Shown here: positions 18,855 through 28,049 of the stretch, one piece after another | Position numbering within the stretch: position 1 is the stretch's first letter | Layout of the letters: each line of letters opens with the position of its first letter | NCBI GenBank assembly: GCA_964196195.1 | Contig: CAXMSE010000014.1 | Location: 1-64,000 of the forward strand | Direction of reading: 5' to 3' | DNA length: 64,000 bases | Source of the DNA: OFTM10 sp964196195 | Lineage (GTDB): Bacteria > Actinomycetota > Acidimicrobiia > Acidimicrobiales > Aldehydirespiratoraceae | The notes under the pieces: generated by a model | What the model saw: only the letters and a program-made list of their open reading frames with translations | Told to the model about the DNA's origin: nothing | The model's database searches: none | Translations under genes and position numbers: made by a program

Positions 18855-19388
18855 ATGCCCGTTGCCCGTGGCACCCAGATCAATTCGCGCAGCGCAGTCA
18901 TGGTCGGTTTCACCGGCGTGATGATCGCCCTCGTTCTGGGCGCGGGTGTGGTGTGGCTTGCTCAGTCGAGCGGCGATGTCGAGATCCAGCTGGGCGACAC
19001 CGATTTCGATGCCGGCTATACCGGGCGCATTTCCTCCGAGATCGACGATCGAGGTCCGATTCTCTACTCCGACGTGGCCGGACGCAGCCGCGATCTCATC
19101 CTTCAACACCTCGGCGACGACCCCGCTGTCGGATGGCTCGCCTTCGATGCCCGCCCGGTGGGCGAACCTCGCGGCTGCTTCTTCGAGTGGGACCGCGACG
19201 CCGATCGTTTCGAGCTCGTCAGCATCTCCGACGGCACCGATTGTTCGCCGGTCACGATGGACGGATCGGGCAATCTCTCATCTGGTGGCATCATCAACTC
19301 CTACCCCGTCAGCATCGACGACGACAGCAACGTGCGGGTCGACATCAATTTCGATCCCGACGACCAATCCGAGGAGGACCAGGGATGA
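18855..19388 (+). CDS. membrane-anchored hypothetical protein
   Basis: 177 residues with one membrane segment (about 17-37) followed by an extracytoplasmic domain rich in Asp and Gly. The domain holds two cysteines (RGCFFEW and GTDCSPVT) and a strand pattern (NSYPVSIDDDSNVRVDI) faintly like a Rieske-fold protein, but the Cys-x-His ligand pairs are missing, so no iron-sulfur cluster is claimed. Its stop overlaps the AlaX start (ATGA), so the two are coupled. Unknown function. Confidence 0.65.
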   Translation: MPVARGTQINSRSAVMVGFTGVMIALVLGAGVVWLAQSSGDVEIQLGDTDFDAGYTGRISSEIDDRGPILYSDVAGRSRDLILQHLGDDPAVGWLAFDARPVGEPRGCFFEWDRDADRFELVSISDGTDCSPVTMDGSGNLSSGGIINSYPVSIDDDSNVRVDINFDPDDQSEEDQG

Positions 19389-20107
19389 CCACCACCGACC
19401 GCCTATATCTCCGAGACGCTCAGCTGAAGAGCTTCAGCGCCACGGTCACCGAGATCGACGAAGAGGGCAGGGTCGGGCTCGACCGCAGCGCGTTCTACCC
19501 CACCGGCGGAGGCCAGCCCCACGACACCGGCACCTTCTCCTGGGCGGGAGGATCCGCGCTCGTCACCGGAGTCAACGGCAGAGGGCCCACCGTTTTCCAC
19601 GAGATCGACGGTGATGCACCCCCGGCCGGCATGGAGGTTTCCGCCGAGATCGACTGGGAACGGCGTCACCAGCTGATGCGCACCCATACTGTCCTTCACA
19701 TCTTGTGTGGAGTGATCTGGAACGAGTGGGCCACACCGGTCACGGGTGGAAACATGGAACCCCTCTCGGCCCGCATGGATTTCGAGTTCAACCCCCTGCC
19801 CGAAGGCTTTGCCGAACGCGTTGCCAAGTTGGTCAACGACGAGATCGCGGCCGATCGTCGCATCGAAGTCTCGTTTCTGCCCCGCGACATCGCCCTCGCC
19901 GACGACGCCCTGATCCGCACCAAGGTCAATCTCATCCCCGATTCGGTCACCGAGATCCGAGTGGTCGACATCGTCGGACTCGACAAGCAGGCCGATGGCG
20001 GCACCCACGTCGCTCGCACCGGCGAGATCGGCCGCTTCGAAGTGGTGAAAACGGAGTCCAAGGGCAAGGGCAACAAGCGCCTCAGGATCAAGCTCCACGA
20101 CGCCTGA
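19385..20107 (+). CDS. AlaX-type alanyl-tRNA editing protein
   Basis: 240-residue freestanding editing domain related to the AlaRS second additional domain. It would deacylate mischarged tRNA(Ala). The fold markers are SAFYPTGGGQPHDTG near residue 35, the metal pair His101-x3-His105 (HTVLH) and GGTHV with His208. The usual CxxxH pair is altered: the position of the Cys before GGTHV is Asp204 (QADGGTHV). Start ATG 19385 lies in the ATGA overlap with the upstream gene. The cytochrome P450 follows after 5 bp. Fold is firm; substrate specificity less so. Confidence 0.82.
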   Translation: MTTTDRLYLRDAQLKSFSATVTEIDEEGRVGLDRSAFYPTGGGQPHDTGTFSWAGGSALVTGVNGRGPTVFHEIDGDAPPAGMEVSAEIDWERRHQLMRTHTVLHILCGVIWNEWATPVTGGNMEPLSARMDFEFNPLPEGFAERVAKLVNDEIAADRRIEVSFLPRDIALADDALIRTKVNLIPDSVTEIRVVDIVGLDKQADGGTHVARTGEIGRFEVVKTESKGKGNKRLRIKLHDA

Positions 20108-20112
20108 GAGAT

Positions 20113-21363
20113 ATGGTCACCGGCATGGAACTGGCCGACATCGACCTGTCCGACATCGAAGAATTCTGGACTCGCCCCATGGCCGAGCGGGAGGCGGCAT
20201 TCGCCACCCTCCGACGCGACGACCCGATCAGGTTCTTCGCCGAGGCCGACACCGAATTCCTGCCCACCGGCCCCGGCTACTGGGCGATCACCAGGCATGC
20301 CGACGTGATGGAGGCGAGCCGTCAGGCCGACTTGTTCTGCTCGGGCAAGGGCACCAACATCCCCGACCTACCGCCCGAGTTCAACGAGTTCTTCGGGTCG
20401 ATGATCAGCCTCGACGATCCTCGCCATGCCCGACTTCGCAAGCTCGTCTCGGCCGGATTCACACCCCGAATGTTGGCCAAGCTCGAGGCCGACGTGCACA
20501 CCGCGGCCACAGCTGTAGTCGACGGCATCATCGACAAGGGCAGCTGCGACTTCGTTCCCGAGGTTGCAGCGCGCCTGCCCCTGAAGATCATCTGCGACAT
20601 GATGGCGATCCCCGAAAGCCAGCAGGACTTCGTCTTCGACCAGACCAACATCATCTTGAGCCAGGGCGACCCCGAATACATCCCCGATGGGTCCGACATT
20701 CTCGGGGCGTTCCTCACCGCCGGCGCCAACCTCGCAGCCCTCATGACCGAAGTGGCCGATAGCCGCCGTGGCTCCGGCGGCGACGATCTCACCACCGCTC
20801 TCGTCAACGCGGAGATCGACGGCGATCGGCTCACCGCCGAAGAGATTCAGAGCTTCTTCGTACTGCTGTGCGCGGCAGGCAACGAGACCACCCGCACCGC
20901 GATCTCATGGGGTCTGCACTATCTCACCGAGAATCCCGATCAGCGCCGCCGTTGGGTCGACCATTACGACGCGCTCGCGCCCACCGCGGTGGAGGAGATC
21001 GTTCGCCTGTCGAGCCCGGTCGTGCACTTCCGGCGCACCGTCACCCGTGACGGTGCCCGACTCGGCAATCACGAATTCTCCGAGGGCGACAAGATCGTCC
21101 TCTGGTACAACTCAGCCAACCGCGACGAGCTTGTGTTCGACGACCCCGACGGGTTCGACATCGGTCGCGACCCCAACAACCATGTCGGGTTCGGCGGGCC
21201 CGGACCCCACTTCTGCCTCGGCGCTCACCTGGCCCGCCGGGAGATCACCGTCATGTTCAGCGAGCTACTCACCCGGCTCCCCGACATCCATGCCACCGCC
21301 GCCCCCGACCGTCTGAGGTCCAACTTCATCAACGGCGTGAAACACCTCCCCTGCGCGTGGTAA
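20113..21363 (+). CDS. cytochrome P450
   Basis: 416-residue soluble bacterial P450. I-helix AGNETTR (255-261), ExxR in EEIVR (295-298), and heme loop FGGPGPHFCLG with proximal ligand Cys368. The N-terminal part (ISLDDPRHARLRKLVSAGF) resembles the actinobacterial CYP124/125/142 group that oxidises sterol side chains or methyl-branched lipids; that is an inference. No redox partner is adjacent. ATG 20113 is chosen; ATG 20125 is possible. Same direction as AlaX, gap 5 bp. Confidence 0.9.
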   Translation: MVTGMELADIDLSDIEEFWTRPMAEREAAFATLRRDDPIRFFAEADTEFLPTGPGYWAITRHADVMEASRQADLFCSGKGTNIPDLPPEFNEFFGSMISLDDPRHARLRKLVSAGFTPRMLAKLEADVHTAATAVVDGIIDKGSCDFVPEVAARLPLKIICDMMAIPESQQDFVFDQTNIILSQGDPEYIPDGSDILGAFLTAGANLAALMTEVADSRRGSGGDDLTTALVNAEIDGDRLTAEEIQSFFVLLCAAGNETTRTAISWGLHYLTENPDQRRRWVDHYDALAPTAVEEIVRLSSPVVHFRRTVTRDGARLGNHEFSEGDKIVLWYNSANRDELVFDDPDGFDIGRDPNNHVGFGGPGPHFCLGAHLARREITVMFSELLTRLPDIHATAAPDRLRSNFINGVKHLPCAW

Positions 21364-21391
21364 TGGTCGCCTCGTTAGAGCGGCGTCCGCG

Positions 21392-23542
21392 CTAGTCGGA
21401 AGAATCGGGTGCGATGTCGTGAACGATCACACACGGAACATCGACTCGCCGAGCCACTCCCGCCGGAAGATTCGACCGCAGCCAGCGTGACGACCCGGGC
21501 GGGAGCGTGGAGAGCACGATTCCCTCTGCCGTCTCGCGCTTCAGCGCATGCTCGATCGCCGCCAGGGGGTCGGCATCACCAATCTCCCCACTGCTCGCAG
21601 CCCCGAGATCGGCCAACAGACCCAGCTGCATCTCGAGCTGATCTCGGGCGGCGGTGAGATCGCCGCCGGCGGCAAGAGGCACGACCACATGGAAACGCAT
21701 CTGGGGGCTACGCCGAACCCTGTCGGCCAGTTCAGCCATGAGGGCATCGCCACCGAGTGAGCGGTTTCCCACCACCAGGCAGCGCGAGCCGATCTTGTCT
21801 CGTCGCTGCAACATGGGAGCCAACCATCCCTGGTCGAGGCGCTCGAGAGCGAGCTCGTCGCTTCGCGAGCGCACGATGTCGGCCCGGGTGCAGATTCCGA
21901 CCAGGAGGCCCTCTTCGAGCACAGGAAGATGGGTGATCCCCTCGTCTGCCATTCGCTGCATCGCGTCGACCAGGCTGGCCTGGGGCCCGATGCTCACCAC
22001 GTCGGAGGGAACGATCTCGGTGACCAGCGAGTCGCGGGGGAGGTCCTGACTTATCAGGTCGCGACGAGACACCATCCCCAGACATCGACCCTCTTCATCG
22101 ATGATCGGGAATGCCCCCCTGTCGCCCCGGGCGATGCGATCGGCCACCTCCCCGACCGTGGTATCGACATCGACGGTGTCGACAACCCGATTCATCACAT
22201 CGACCACCGCCGTGGTGCGAAGCGAGTCGGCCACCAGCTCGCCACCCACCCGGATGCCCCGACGGGAGAGTTTCTCGGTGTAGATGCTCTCGCTCGACAG
22301 GGCACTGAACACCAGAGCCGCCATCACGGTGGCCAGCATCAGGGGCAACAGCACGTCGAAGTCTCTCGTGAGCTCGAACACGAAGATGATCGACGTGAGC
22401 GGGGCACTAGTGGCCGCGCCGAACACCGCGGCCATGGCGACCACCGCAAACGCGCCTTCGGAGACCTCGAGCCCCGGGGCCACTTCCAGGGTGATGATGG
22501 CGAATATCCCGCCGAAGGTGGCGCCCATCAATAAGGTGGGCGCCAGCGTGCCTCCGGAGGTGCCCGAACCCAGAGCTACCCACCACGACACCGCCTTCGC
22601 CGCCAGCAGGGCGACAAGGGCGGTGAGGGTGAGTTCGCCGGCCAGCACATCGTCGACCACGTCGGTGCCCACACCCAACGCCTGCGGAACGAGCAGGCCG
22701 ATGCCGGCAAAGACCAGAGAACCGATGAGGGGTTGCCAGAACAACGGGATCGTCGACACCCGGAACTGGCGCTCCGCGAAGAAGAGGCCACGGGCGATGA
22801 CCACCGCCGCGATGCCACACGCAAGTCCGAGGATGGCGAATACGGGAAGGGCGGGAAGCCCGGCGTAGTCGTGCTGAGGGACGGTGAACAGGGGGCCGGT
22901 GCCGAAGACCGCCGAATGAATTCCTCCCGCGATGGAGGTGGCGACCACCAGGGGTATCAGCGACCGCATCGACAGCTCGAACAGCAGTAGTTCGATCGCC
23001 AGCAGGATCGACGCCAGCGGAGCACCAAAGGTGGCGGCCATGCCTGCCGCCGCGCCCGAGGCGAGAAGGATCTTGCGTTCCGACGGGGTGACCCTGAGGA
23101 TCTGCCCGACGAGGGAGCCGATCGCGCCGCCGGTGACGATGATCGGGCCCTCGGCACCGAAGGGGGCGCCGGTGCCGATGGCAACCGCCGCGGAGAAGGG
23201 CTTGGCCACCGCGGTGCGAGGAGCGATGCGGCTCTGGCGGCGCAACACCGCTTCCATCGCTTCGGGAATTCCGTGGCCCCGGATGACCGGTGCGAATCGG
23301 GCGATGGAAGCCACCAGCAGGGCACCGAGAGCGGCGACGATGGGTAACCGGGGCGATGGTTCGAGATCGGCGAGAGATGGGATCTCTCCCCACCCCCATT
23401 CACCGAACAGGGCCAGATGGGTGATCAGGCTGATGGTGCGAACCAGGAGGTACGCCGCGCCCCCTGCCGCGGTGCCGACGATGACGGCGAGTCCGACGAG
23501 GAACAATTGGCGACGGGTCGGCTGCGAGAGCGCTAGCGCCAT
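21392..23542 (-). CDS. ClC-family chloride channel/transporter with CBS and USP-like domains
   Basis: A 716-residue protein. The ClC membrane domain (about 10-420) has GHGIPEA, the GAEGP loop with the gating Glu, and GSGTSGGTLAP. A CBS pair follows (about 445-560; FPIIDEEGRCLGMVSRRDL, LPVLEEGLLVGICTRADI), then a C-terminal segment resembling a universal stress domain (VPCVIVHD end). CBS pairs usually bind adenine nucleotides and gate the channel. The preserved gating Glu allows either channel or H+/Cl- exchange. ATG 23542 is chosen over the TTG just before it. Convergent with the P450. Confidence 0.92.
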   Translation of the reverse strand: MALALSQPTRRQLFLVGLAVIVGTAAGGAAYLLVRTISLITHLALFGEWGWGEIPSLADLEPSPRLPIVAALGALLVASIARFAPVIRGHGIPEAMEAVLRRQSRIAPRTAVAKPFSAAVAIGTGAPFGAEGPIIVTGGAIGSLVGQILRVTPSERKILLASGAAAGMAATFGAPLASILLAIELLLFELSMRSLIPLVVATSIAGGIHSAVFGTGPLFTVPQHDYAGLPALPVFAILGLACGIAAVVIARGLFFAERQFRVSTIPLFWQPLIGSLVFAGIGLLVPQALGVGTDVVDDVLAGELTLTALVALLAAKAVSWWVALGSGTSGGTLAPTLLMGATFGGIFAIITLEVAPGLEVSEGAFAVVAMAAVFGAATSAPLTSIIFVFELTRDFDVLLPLMLATVMAALVFSALSSESIYTEKLSRRGIRVGGELVADSLRTTAVVDVMNRVVDTVDVDTTVGEVADRIARGDRGAFPIIDEEGRCLGMVSRRDLISQDLPRDSLVTEIVPSDVVSIGPQASLVDAMQRMADEGITHLPVLEEGLLVGICTRADIVRSRSDELALERLDQGWLAPMLQRRDKIGSRCLVVGNRSLGGDALMAELADRVRRSPQMRFHVVVPLAAGGDLTAARDQLEMQLGLLADLGAASSGEIGDADPLAAIEHALKRETAEGIVLSTLPPGSSRWLRSNLPAGVARRVDVPCVIVHDIAPDSSD

Positions 23543-23612
23543 CAAAAGGCCTGGGCGGCGCGGGAGGCCACTGGTCCGAGTCGGGACATGCTCGAACAGT
23601 AGCGTCGGGGAA

Positions 23613-25832
23613 TCAGATCTTCTCCAACGGTGCCCAGGAGAGCAGGAGCCGCTTCTCTCCCACGCTCGGAAAATGGATGCTCGCCTCGGCCTTGTCGCCG
23701 GCGCCTTCGATGTCGATGATCACACCTTCTCCCCACTGGGAATGGCGGACATCGTCGCCCACCCGAAGCCCCATGCCCTCAGCACCCGAGGGGCTGGGCC
23801 GGCCCGACCCGGCCAGGGCCTGGTCTACCATTCGATCACGGCTCGAGCTGATCTGGTTGTGGCCGGCGCCGATGCGTTGACGATCCGGTCTCGCCCCACG
23901 ATCGCGGCGCGATCTCAACATCCGTGAACCACCGATCTCGTCTATGAGCTCCGACGGGATCTCATCGAGGAAGCGACTCGGCGGGTTGTACTGGGTGGTG
24001 CCGTGCATCATTCGGCTCCAAGCGCTCGTGAGATGGAGGCGCTGCATGGCCCGGGTGATGCCCACGTAGGCCAGGCGCCGCTCCTCTTCGAGTTCGTGGG
24101 GATCGCCGAGCGAGCGGATATGGGGGAATACGCCATCTTCCATGCCGATGACGAACACCACCGGATACTCCAGGCCCTTGGCCGAGTGCAGGGTCATGAG
24201 CGTGACCGACGACTCCTCATCGTCGAGACTGTCGGTGTCGCTCACGAGGCTTATCTGCTCGAGGAAGTCGTCGACGGTGTCGTATTCACGGGCCATACCG
24301 ACCAACTCGGAGAGGTTCTCGAGCCGTCCCTCGGCTTCGACAGACCGCTCGGTCTGGAGATCCTCCAGATAACCAGACCGCTCGAGTGCCTCTTCCAAGA
24401 TGACGGCGGGCCCGGCACCGAGGCGACGTATATCGGTGGTGAATTCGAGGAACTTCTCGATACCGGTGGCGGCACGCCCACCCACCCCGGCCTCCTCGAA
24501 CCGCAACACGGCCTGATCGAAGGTCTCGCCGTGGGCGGCGGCCCAGGCATCGAGCTTCCCGATGGATGAGTCGCCCACCCCGCGCTTGGGCACATTGATG
24601 ATCCGCTTCGTGCTCACCTCGTCGGTGGGGTTGACGATCGCCCTCAGATAGCCGACGGCGTCCTTTACCTCTCGCCGGTCGTAGAACCGGGTGCCGCCCA
24701 CAACCTTGTAGGGGATGCCAACCCGCACCAGGAACTCCTCGAGCACCCGGGACTGGCTGTTGGTGCGGTAGAAGGCGGCCATCTCGCTCCACCGCATGTG
24801 TTCGTGGTCGTGAAGCTTGGCCATCTCATTGGCCACGTACTGGGCCTCATCTGACTCGTCGTCGGCGTGATACCGGATGATCTTCTCGCCCGCGCCCTGA
24901 TCGGTCCAGAGGTCCTTCGGCTTGCGCCCGACGTTTTTGGCGATCACGGCGTTGGCGGCATCGAGAATCGATTGGGTGCTGCGGTAGTTCTGTTCGAGCA
25001 CCACCACCGTGGCGTCGGGGAAGGCCTCCTCGAACTCGAGGATGTTGCGTATGTCGGCGCCTCTGAATCGGTAGATCGACTGGTCGTCGTCGCCGACTAC
25101 CGTGACCTGGCGGTGCTTCTCACTGAGCATCAGCACGATCTCGTTCTGGACCGGGTTGGTGTCCTGGTATTCGTCGACGAGGACATGGCCGAAGCGATCG
25201 CGCCAGTGGCCGAGGACACCAGGCTGGGTACGGAACAGTTCAACTGTGCGCATCAGGAGATCGTCGAAGTCCATCGCTGCGGCACCGAGAAGGCGGCGCT
25301 GATACTCCGTGTAGATGTCGGCGATCCGCCGCTCGAAAGTCTGGGACGCGTTCCTGGCATAGAGCTCTGCGGAAATGTTGTCGTTCTTCGCCGCGGAGAC
25401 GGCGGCATGGACAGACCGGGGCGGGAAACGTTTGGGATCGAGGTTGAGATCACGGATGACGTAGCCCGTGAGCCGGACGGCATCGGCCTGGTCGTAGATG
25501 GAGAAGCGGCCGGGAAACCCGAGCCGCTCCACGTCGCGGCGCAGGATGCGCACACAGGCGGAATGGAATGTGGACACCCACATCTTCTCTGCCACCGGGC
25601 CGATGAGGCCTCCCACCCGGCTCTTCATTTCGCCCGCGGCCTTGTTGGTGAAGGTGATGGCGAGGATCTCGAACGGCGACAGTCCCTGATCGATCAGGTG
25701 GGCTATGCGATGGGTGAGGACACGGGTTTTGCCCGATCCCGCGCCGGCCACCACCAGGAGGGGTCCACCCTCGTGCAGGACGGCATCGTATTGGGCCGGG
25801 TTGAGGCCGTCGAGAAGCGGAGAATCCGACAT
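23613..25832 (-). CDS. pcrA: UvrD/PcrA-type DNA helicase
   Basis: Superfamily 1A 3'-5' helicase of 739 residues for repair and replication restart. Motifs in order: Q motif LNPAQYDAV, Walker A AGAGSGKTRV, LVDEYQDTNPVQ, GDDDQSIYRFRGAD, QNYRST, VTLMTLHSAKGLEYPVVF and AYVGITRAMQRL. The C-terminal tail (GDDVRHSQWGEGVI) is the PcrA Tudor-like RNA-polymerase-interacting segment. ATG 25832 is supported by TAGGGT 7 nt upstream (25840-25845); GTG 25841 is the alternative. The next gene upstream is regX3, 35 bp away. Confidence 0.95.
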   Translation of the reverse strand: MSDSPLLDGLNPAQYDAVLHEGGPLLVVAGAGSGKTRVLTHRIAHLIDQGLSPFEILAITFTNKAAGEMKSRVGGLIGPVAEKMWVSTFHSACVRILRRDVERLGFPGRFSIYDQADAVRLTGYVIRDLNLDPKRFPPRSVHAAVSAAKNDNISAELYARNASQTFERRIADIYTEYQRRLLGAAAMDFDDLLMRTVELFRTQPGVLGHWRDRFGHVLVDEYQDTNPVQNEIVLMLSEKHRQVTVVGDDDQSIYRFRGADIRNILEFEEAFPDATVVVLEQNYRSTQSILDAANAVIAKNVGRKPKDLWTDQGAGEKIIRYHADDESDEAQYVANEMAKLHDHEHMRWSEMAAFYRTNSQSRVLEEFLVRVGIPYKVVGGTRFYDRREVKDAVGYLRAIVNPTDEVSTKRIINVPKRGVGDSSIGKLDAWAAAHGETFDQAVLRFEEAGVGGRAATGIEKFLEFTTDIRRLGAGPAVILEEALERSGYLEDLQTERSVEAEGRLENLSELVGMAREYDTVDDFLEQISLVSDTDSLDDEESSVTLMTLHSAKGLEYPVVFVIGMEDGVFPHIRSLGDPHELEEERRLAYVGITRAMQRLHLTSAWSRMMHGTTQYNPPSRFLDEIPSELIDEIGGSRMLRSRRDRGARPDRQRIGAGHNQISSSRDRMVDQALAGSGRPSPSGAEGMGLRVGDDVRHSQWGEGVIIDIEGAGDKAEASIHFPSVGEKRLLLSWAPLEKI

Positions 25833-25867
25833 TCTTGCCACCCTAGCGAGACCGGATGACAGCCAAC

Positions 25868-26557
25868 TCAGCCCCGTCCGAGGAGCTTGTAGCCCACCCC
25901 GCGCACGGTGACGATGTGTTGGGGTCGTCCGTCGTCGGGTGCCACCTTCGCTCGAAGCCGCTTTATATGAACATCGAGGGTCTTGGTATCGCCCACATAA
26001 TCACTGCCCCACACCTGCTCGATCAGATCCGCCCGACTCACCACCGTGTCGGGGCGTTCCATGAGGACAGCCAGCAAGTCGAACTCCTTGGGAGGGAGCC
26101 TCACCTGCTGCCCATCGAGGGTGACCTCATGGCGTTCACGGTCGAGCACGAGCGCCCCGACCTCTAGGCGTTCCGTTCCTCTTCTCGTCTTCACCGAGCG
26201 ACGCAGCACCGTTCGCATCCGGGCCACCAGTTCCCGCACCCGGTAAGGCTTGGCGATGTAGTCGTCGGCTCCGATCTCCAGTGCCACCACCGCATCGATC
26301 TCCTCGTTTCGGGCGGAGACCATGATCACGGGGGTGTCGTGGGTGGACCGGATCTGTCGACACACGTCGATCCCCGACATTCGCGGCAACATCACATCGA
26401 GCAGCACGATGTCGGGCTCGGTTGCCGCGAAGCGCTCGAGCGCTTCCTCGCCATCGGCGGCCAGGTCGACCACAAACCCTTCTCGAGTCAACATCTGGCG
26501 CAGGCTCTCTCTGAAGGCTTCCTCGTCGTCGACGACGAGCACGTGTACGCCGATCAC
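25868..26557 (-). CDS. regX3: RegX3/PhoB-family response regulator
   Basis: 229-residue OmpR-class regulator. The receiver domain has the acidic pocket VVDDEE, phospho-acceptor Asp54 and Lys103. A winged-helix DNA-binding domain (about 130-229) ends in the usual RGVGYKL. It overlaps its kinase gene by 4 bp (ATGA). Neighbouring PhoU domains, a Na/Pi transporter and PHO-box repeats identify it as the phosphate-response regulator; it should bind the repeats at 28050-28093. The symbol follows the actinobacterial SenX3-RegX3 name. Confidence 0.92.
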   Translation of the reverse strand: MIGVHVLVVDDEEAFRESLRQMLTREGFVVDLAADGEEALERFAATEPDIVLLDVMLPRMSGIDVCRQIRSTHDTPVIMVSARNEEIDAVVALEIGADDYIAKPYRVRELVARMRTVLRRSVKTRRGTERLEVGALVLDRERHEVTLDGQQVRLPPKEFDLLAVLMERPDTVVSRADLIEQVWGSDYVGDTKTLDVHIKRLRAKVAPDDGRPQHIVTVRGVGYKLLGRG

Positions 26558-28002
26558 GCCGAAACCTCCGGCTGGCGCGGCAGTTCGAGGGTGAAGGTCG
26601 ACCCTTCACCCGGCTTTGACTCCACGAGGATGCGTCCGCCATGAAGCTGGGCCACGTGACGCACGATAGACAAGCCGAGGCCGGTTCCGCCGGTCTCACG
26701 ACTTCGGGCCCGGTCGACGCGGTAGAAACGTTCGAATACCCGCTCGAGATCGATTCTGGGAATACCGACGCCGTCGTCGCGCACCGCCACCGCCACCAGC
26801 ATCTCGAAGGCATCCACCGACACCACCACCGTCGCACCCTCATCGGAGTATCGAACGGCGTTGTCGAGAAGGTTGGTGAGGGCTCGAACCAGCTGGCGCC
26901 GATCACCAGGCACACGGAGGTCGTCAGGGACAGGCCCAACATCGAGGTCGACCCGATTCGCTCTGGCGAAGGAAGCTGTGGCATCGATGGAGCGGCCCAC
27001 CACGTTCGCTACCGATACCTGCTCCACCGCGGCCGGCGCATCCTCGAGACGGGTGAGCTCGAGCAGATCGTCGATGATGTCTTCAACTCGACTCGACTCA
27101 CGGTGGAGGAGTTCGGCGAGGCGGTCGCGATCCTCGTCGTCGTCAGCCTCCGACATCGCCTCGGCGAGAATACTCATCGCCGCGATGGGCGTCTTGAGTT
27201 CGTGGGAGACATTGGCCACGAAGTCGCGCCGTATCGCGTCGACCCTCCGCTCCTCCGCGATCGAATCGATCACGGCCATCCCCCGGGCACCGCCCGCGCC
27301 GGGGGGCTCGCTCGACCCGACGACCCGGTCACGGGTGATGGCCTCCACCCCCGGTAGTCGACCGTCCACCATGAATCGAACCCGTTCGCCGATGTTGCCG
27401 GCGTGATCACCGATCCGCTCGTAGAACCTTCCCACCAGGGCAAGCTGCATCGCCTGTTGAGCATCGATGCGGCCCCGACGAGCATCCTGGATGACCGTCT
27501 GGATATAGGTGCTGTGAAGGTCGTCGAGGACGTCGTCGAGTTCGACGATCGATGCGGCCAACTTGGCGTCGCGACCGGTCAGGGACTCGCCGGCCCGACG
27601 AAAGAGTGTCTGGGCCTGCACCGACATTCGAGCTATGAGATCACGAACCTGATCGGCGGGACGCGCCCCCTGGAGCCGGCCGATCGCCTTCGCGATGTTC
27701 GCCGTGAGATCCGCGCTGCGCCCGATTGCGCCGTTGATGTACAACGCCGCCACCACGAAGCGCAGGTCGACGTCGACCAGTTGATCCGACACCAACGCTT
27801 CGATGCACTGCTCCTCGACATGCAGGGAGCGCAGGTCCATGTCGTCATCGGCCGCGATGATCTCATCGGCCAGTTCGACGTCGGCATCGAGCATCGCCGA
27901 TGTGACCTCAGCGATACGCTCGGCCACGTCGTCGGCCATGGAGATGAGCTCGCTCTCGATCTGTCCGAGACGATCACTGGGGGGTGGAGGAATCTCGCTC
28001 AC
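26554..28002 (-). CDS. PhoU-histidine kinase fusion (phosphate sensor kinase)
   Basis: 482 residues in one uninterrupted frame. A full PhoU domain comes first (about 10-220). Its second metal motif ERIGDHAGNI (195-204) is intact; the first (GRSADLTANI, 94-103) lacks the usual Glu-Arg. Then comes a short remnant of a PAS end (MAVIDSIAEERR). The kinase core follows: H-box FVANVSHELKTP with His267, N-box NLLDNAVRYSDEG, G1 DDGVGIP, F-box FERFYRV and G2 GGTGLGLSIV. There is no transmembrane segment, unlike SenX3 or PhoR, so PhoU has replaced the membrane and PAS input. GTG 28002 is chosen because the PHO box and a -10 (28030-28035) lie just upstream; the frame is open to ATG 28095, but that would place the regulatory repeats inside the gene. 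Confidence 0.9.
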   Translation of the reverse strand: MSEIPPPPSDRLGQIESELISMADDVAERIAEVTSAMLDADVELADEIIAADDDMDLRSLHVEEQCIEALVSDQLVDVDLRFVVAALYINGAIGRSADLTANIAKAIGRLQGARPADQVRDLIARMSVQAQTLFRRAGESLTGRDAKLAASIVELDDVLDDLHSTYIQTVIQDARRGRIDAQQAMQLALVGRFYERIGDHAGNIGERVRFMVDGRLPGVEAITRDRVVGSSEPPGAGGARGMAVIDSIAEERRVDAIRRDFVANVSHELKTPIAAMSILAEAMSEADDDEDRDRLAELLHRESSRVEDIIDDLLELTRLEDAPAAVEQVSVANVVGRSIDATASFARANRVDLDVGPVPDDLRVPGDRRQLVRALTNLLDNAVRYSDEGATVVVSVDAFEMLVAVAVRDDGVGIPRIDLERVFERFYRVDRARSRETGGTGLGLSIVRHVAQLHGGRILVESKPGEGSTFTLELPRQPEVSA

Positions 28003-28022
28003 GACTGTCGAAGCTTGGCCAT
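27999..28022 (-). CDS. possible 7-codon leaderless upstream ORF (MAKLRQS)
   Basis: ATG 28022 lies 7 nt after the TACCGT -10 box (28030-28035). The frame reads seven codons to a TGA that overlaps the GTG start of the PhoU-kinase gene (GTGA). The kinase GTG has no good ribosome-binding site, so ribosomes ending here could restart on it. A very short ORF can arise by chance. Confidence 0.3.
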   Translation of the reverse strand: MAKLRQS

Positions 28023-28029
28023 CACCATG

Positions 28030-28035
28030 ACGGTA
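28030..28035 (-). promoter_or_regulatory. -10 box for the PhoU-kinase/regX3 operon
   Basis: TACCGT on the minus strand, 14 nt after the last PHO-box unit, with no recognisable -35. That is the arrangement expected when an OmpR-class activator replaces -35 contacts. Confidence 0.5.
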
Positions 28036-28049
28036 GAGCAAAACGCGGT

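Noticed and set aside
18855..19388. Rieske iron-sulfur protein
   Set aside because: Two Cys and a similar strand order are seen, but both Cys-x-His ligand pairs are missing.
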